7,781 nt of DNA from Myxococcales bacterium. GTDB lineage: Bacteria > Myxococcota_A > Polyangia > Polyangiales > Houyiibacteriaceae. The DNA lies in NCBI GenBank assembly GCA_020354595.1, contig CP070650.1:287914-295694 (forward strand). Reading direction: 5' to 3'. The position numbers and the translations under genes were made by a program. Below, piece after piece: positions 4,853 to 7,781 of this stretch. The notes under the pieces are model-generated. The model saw only the letters and a list, made by a program, of their open reading frames with translations. It searched no databases and was not told the DNA's origin. Position 1 is the first letter of the stretch. Each line of letters starts with the position of its first letter.

Positions 4853-7054
4853 ATGGTGCGCAATTGGCTTGTTTGTTCGGGGTTGCTGGCAGTCTGCCTT
4901 ACGGGATGCAGCAGTAGCAGCAGCTCATCGAGCCCCGGCGGCGACGTCCGGATCGTGGCGTCCGAAGACGGCACGGTCGAGGTGGTCGTCGGCGGCAAGA
5001 CCCTGTTTGCACTTGCCGCGACCGGGCCCGTCGCGCGGACCTTTACCGACCGATGGTCCTACCAAGGTGCGGGCCTCGTCCTTTTCCGCGATCGAGTTGA
5101 CGAGCGACGGGATCCACTGTCGGTCCAGTCTGTGTCGGACGATGGCCAGAGCGCCCGGGTCGAGTACGCCAGCGACTCACGCACCGCGGTCCTAACCGCT
5201 GTGGCGGTCAGCGATGAGTTGAGCGAGTTCCAACTCGAAGTCGCCGGCGCCGAAGCCAATTCGTTCGCCGTCGGAGTCCGGTGCGATGAGGGCGGGACGT
5301 TTCACGGCTTCGGCATGCAGTACAACGCGACCAATCAGCGCGGCGAGGAGTTCGAGCTCTTCGTGAACGAGCAGGGGGTTGGCCGTGACGGCAGCCAGGG
5401 CATCAACGTCGGCAACTCACACACGACCTATTTCCCGATGCCCTATTACATCGACGCGCGAGGCTTTGGTGTGCTCTTCGACACCAAAGCGCGGGTCAAC
5501 GTCGATCTATGCAAAAGCAACGAGGATATCGCATGGTTCGAGGTGATCAGCGGCGCCTCGGTTCGCTGGCGCGTCTTCCATGGTCCGACGCCCCTCGACG
5601 TGATCCGTCAGTTGGGCGACCTAGTCGGCCGACCGACGCGGCCACCCGCCTGGGCGTACAACCTGTGGCTTGCTTCGCAGGGTGGGGACGACGTGGTCCG
5701 ACGCGAAGCCGACCAGCTCGAAGCGGCAGGAATTCCGGCCTCGGCGTTCTGGGTGCAGGACTGGACCGGCATTCGCCCGAACCCGGAAGGCGGCTTCGGC
5801 GTCGAGTACCTCTGGGAGCCGAAGCAGAGCTGCGATGGTCCCGACGACGTCTGCTATCCGGATTTTGCGGGGCTGGTTTCGGATTTCCACGACGACGGAT
5901 ACAGGTTCCTCGTCTACGTGAATCCCTTCATCGTCAATCCGAACGGCCTGGGCATCGACGACCCGTCCCGGTTCGCGCCGCGGTTTGACGAGATGGAGGA
6001 GAACGGGCTTCTCGTGGAGGAGATCGACGCGAACGGAGAAACGGTTGCTTACACAGGAGTTGGAGCGAACTTCCCGCAGAGCAACGGTCATCCCGACTTC
6101 TCCAGGCCCGAAACTTCGGACTACATTCGTGAGGCCCTCGCCAATATCGTGACCCAGTACGGGGTCGACGGGTGGATGGCGGACTTCGGCGAGTACATCC
6201 CGTTCGACTCGGCGAACACAACGTTACTCGAGGAACGGACCTTTCCGATCCACGCGGACGGCAGCATTGCGGACGAACGGCGAAATACGTTTCCCGTCGA
6301 CTGGCATCGAGTGAACCGGGCCGCGCTGGAGCAGGCTCGACCGGATGGCGACTGGGTTTCCTTCGCCCGATCGGGCTTCACGGGTGTCCAGGGGGTCGCG
6401 CAAATCCACTGGGTCGGCGATCAGATGACCGATTGGAATGCAGATGACGGCCTGCAGACGGTGACACCCGCGCTTCTCAATCTTGGTCTCGCAGGACAGC
6501 CATTCGTCTCGCTCGACATCGCCGGCTTCTCCGCTCTGGGCGAGCCGAGCACCAAGGACCTCTATCGACGGTGGACCGAGCTGGGTGCCTTTGCACCTGT
6601 GATGCGCACCCACCAAGGCGCCCGCAAAGACGAGAACTGGAACTGGAACAAAGACGAAGAGACCACCGAGCACTTCCGCAAGTTCACGTTCGTGCACTGC
6701 ACGCTCATGGATGACTTCATGATACTCGCCGCGGAGGCCGAGCTCACCGGTGCGCCGCTCCTCCGGCACCTGATGCTGGTCTTCCCCGAGGACACCGAGA
6801 CCTGGGACATCAGCGACCAGTTCATGATCGGCGACTCCCTCCTCGTCGCGCCCGTGGTCGAGGAGGGCGCAACCAGCCGCTCCGTGTATTTCCCGGCCGG
6901 CACTTGGTACAACGTCTGGACCGGCGACCCCCTGGAAGGCGGCCAGCGTATGACGGTCAACGCGCCCATCGGAAGCCCCGCGGTGTACTCGCGCGGTGAG
7001 GACCGGACCGACATTCGCAATTGGGATACCCTCGCGTACGACGACTGCAGATAA
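4853..7054 (+). CDS. Glycoside hydrolase family 31 lipoprotein, sulfoquinovosidase-related with altered substrate residues
   Basis: A 733-residue retaining alpha-glycosidase. Residues 1-18 are a lipoprotein signal with lipobox LTGC; Cys19 would be lipidated, and eight Ser form a tether. Residues 28-255 are the N-terminal beta domain (FHGFGMQYNAT, NEQGVGRDG). The (beta/alpha)8 barrel, about 256-610, carries the nucleophile Asp444 (WMADFGEYIP) and acid/base Asp523 (WVGDQ), plus RSGFTG and RTHQG (His587). The C-terminal beta region has IGDSLLVAPV (659-668) and YFPAGTWY. Both catalytic motifs match the YihQ sulfoquinovosidase group better than ordinary alpha-glucosidases. Of the YihQ substrate set Gln262-Gln288-Arg301-Trp304-Tyr508, the first, second and fourth are kept (Gln276, Gln302, Trp321), but Arg becomes Glu318 and Tyr becomes Phe559. 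A nearby CysX6Cys pair (327/334) may be a disulfide. The family call is firm; the substrate is unknown and probably not sulfoquinovose. Unlike cytoplasmic YihQ it is exported, and no sulfoglycolysis gene is nearby. Confidence 0.95.
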   Translation: MVRNWLVCSGLLAVCLTGCSSSSSSSSPGGDVRIVASEDGTVEVVVGGKTLFALAATGPVARTFTDRWSYQGAGLVLFRDRVDERRDPLSVQSVSDDGQSARVEYASDSRTAVLTAVAVSDELSEFQLEVAGAEANSFAVGVRCDEGGTFHGFGMQYNATNQRGEEFELFVNEQGVGRDGSQGINVGNSHTTYFPMPYYIDARGFGVLFDTKARVNVDLCKSNEDIAWFEVISGASVRWRVFHGPTPLDVIRQLGDLVGRPTRPPAWAYNLWLASQGGDDVVRREADQLEAAGIPASAFWVQDWTGIRPNPEGGFGVEYLWEPKQSCDGPDDVCYPDFAGLVSDFHDDGYRFLVYVNPFIVNPNGLGIDDPSRFAPRFDEMEENGLLVEEIDANGETVAYTGVGANFPQSNGHPDFSRPETSDYIREALANIVTQYGVDGWMADFGEYIPFDSANTTLLEERTFPIHADGSIADERRNTFPVDWHRVNRAALEQARPDGDWVSFARSGFTGVQGVAQIHWVGDQMTDWNADDGLQTVTPALLNLGLAGQPFVSLDIAGFSALGEPSTKDLYRRWTELGAFAPVMRTHQGARKDENWNWNKDEETTEHFRKFTFVHCTLMDDFMILAAEAELTGAPLLRHLMLVFPEDTETWDISDQFMIGDSLLVAPVVEEGATSRSVYFPAGTWYNVWTGDPLEGGQRMTVNAPIGSPAVYSRGEDRTDIRNWDTLAYDDCR

Positions 7055-7058
7055 GCGG

Positions 7059-7087
7059 CGCCGGTGTCTGTGTTCTAGCATCCGGCG
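7059..7087. other. Weak inverted repeat after the GH31 gene
   Basis: CGCCGG (7059-7064) and CCGGCG (7082-7087) can pair across a 17-base loop in the 60-base spacer. There is no T-run after it, and the loop is long, so a terminator is not supported. No convincing promoter is visible in the same spacer. Confidence 0.2.
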
Positions 7088-7114
7088 GCTCGTAGCGACT
7101 ACTCTGCTCTGAAC

Positions 7115-7781
7115 ATGGGGGAGCGCTCGACGTGGCTAGCTCGGTTGCATCCGGCGTGGATCGGCCTGTTCGGCTTCGGGCTCTATTCGCCCACCATCGG
7201 CTACGGCTACGTCGACTACGACGACACGTGGCTCATTCGCGACAATGTTCTGCTGCGGGAGCTCACGTTCGACTCCGTGTGGCGGGTCCTGACCGATCTG
7301 TCCTGGGAGCAACGCCACCGACTCGGAGCGGAGTACCTTCCGGTCCGCGATCTCTCCGTGATGCTCGACCACGCGGTCTACGGAGATTGGGCGGGGGGCG
7401 CTCACCTGACTCAAGTCGTTCTCTACGCCGGCTGCTGCGCCTTGCTGGCGACGTTGTCCCTCGCCCTGTTCGAGAGCCGTTCGCTCGCGTGGATGGCTGG
7501 CGCGTTTTTCGGCGCGCATCCCGTCCACGTTGAATCCGTCGCCTGGCTTTCCGAGCGCAAGGGCCTCCTAGGCGCGTTCTTCGCGGCGTCGTCCCTGCTT
7601 TGCGCGGTTCGGTATCTCCGGCGGAGCCGCTGGACGCACGCGGCGGCCGCGTGCGTCTTGTTCGCGTTGGCGGTGGGGGCGAAAGCCGTGACGATCTCTG
7701 CGGCCGGTGCGCTCATCCTCATCGTTTTATGGCTCGAGTCGCCGGCGGCCCGGAAAAAGAAGATAGCGTTCGTGTGCGCCT
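7115..7781 (+). CDS. TMTC/O-mannosyltransferase-like GT-C membrane protein, 3' end cut off
   Basis: The first 222 codons of a polytopic membrane protein that runs past the right edge. After a short basic start, helix 1 (about 14-29) leads into an outward loop with DYDDTWLIRDN (34-44); an acidic motif in this first loop is the usual catalytic site of GT-C enzymes. YLPVRDLSVMLDHAVYG (74-90) and HPVHVESVAWLSERKGLL (135-152) are typical of the TMTC/DUF1736-type group, in which tetratricopeptide repeats usually follow the membrane part. Hydrophobic helices are visible near 98-118, 124-134, 150-164, 173-184 and 189-205. Such proteins are thought to move a sugar from a polyprenyl-phosphate carrier to a protein or glycan outside the membrane. 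ATG 7115 is the first start after the in-frame stop at 7076; it has no ribosome binding site. The donor and acceptor cannot be read here, and the expected repeats lie beyond the window. Confidence 0.8.
   Translation, partial: MGERSTWLARLHPAWIGLFGFGLYSPTIGYGYVDYDDTWLIRDNVLLRELTFDSVWRVLTDLSWEQRHRLGAEYLPVRDLSVMLDHAVYGDWAGGAHLTQVVLYAGCCALLATLSLALFESRSLAWMAGAFFGAHPVHVESVAWLSERKGLLGAFFAASSLLCAVRYLRRSRWTHAAAACVLFALAVGAKAVTISAAGALILIVLWLESPAARKKKIAFVCA

Noticed and set aside
4907..4932. Serine-codon run as a microsatellite or phase-variable repeat
   Set aside because: The eight Ser codons use mixed AGC, AGT, TCA and TCG, so there is no uniform unit for slippage. It is a normal lipoprotein tether.
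6224..7081. A 285-codon antisense open frame within the GH31 gene
   Set aside because: The plus strand here carries the acid/base region and conserved C-terminal motifs of GH31; the antisense product has no signature.
7132..7533. A 133-codon plus-strand frame in another phase at the start of the GT-C gene
   Set aside because: Its product is Arg-rich and without motifs, while the frame from 7115 gives clear membrane helices and the TMTC signature. The latter is the real gene.
1..7781. CRISPR array, tRNA, rRNA, insertion sequence or toxin-antitoxin pair
   Set aside because: No direct repeats with spacers, cloverleaf-like segments, transposase motifs or small paired genes were seen on either strand; coding density is nearly complete.

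Overview
The window is a GC-rich stretch of a Gram-negative bacterial chromosome in which every supported gene lies on the + strand. Type II and Sec signal peptides, an unusually broad set of extracytoplasmic proteins, high GC and the mix of families suggest a Myxococcota or other deltaproteobacteria-like lineage, but this placement is an inference from gene content only. There is no sign of a mobile element, CRISPR array, tRNA or rRNA, and no gene-free stretch longer than about 75 bases.

Region 1 (1-3699 and onward to 4777) reads as one tightly packed transcription unit of four genes: ppk1 (polyphosphate kinase 1, open at the left edge); a small secreted protein with a three-fold 15-residue YPNG repeat, whose ATG overlaps the ppk1 stop by 8 bases; a 284-residue protein with one clear and one probable NTF2/SnoaL-like domain; and a membrane-anchored strictosidine synthase-like (APMAP/SMP-30 type) six-bladed beta-propeller. 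The propeller gene starts with GTG one base after the preceding stop and has its ribosome binding site inside the upstream gene.

Region 2 (4778-7054) holds a 75-base spacer with a strong AGGAGG ribosome binding site, then a 733-residue lipoprotein of glycoside hydrolase family 31. Its active-site sequences resemble those of sulfoquinovosidases (YihQ type), but two of the five residues that read the sulfonate sugar are changed (Arg to Glu, Tyr to Phe). This is the most interesting signal in the window: a probable surface-exposed relative of sulfoquinovosidase with a different substrate.

Region 3 (7055-7781) is a 60-base spacer followed by the first 222 codons of a multi-membrane-spanning GT-C glycosyltransferase-like protein of the TMTC/O-mannosyltransferase type, cut off by the right edge.

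How the genes work together is not obvious. The first four share expression by layout, but no known pathway joins polyphosphate synthesis to the other three. The GH31 lipoprotein and the GT-C protein both point to glycans at the cell envelope, without proof that they act together.
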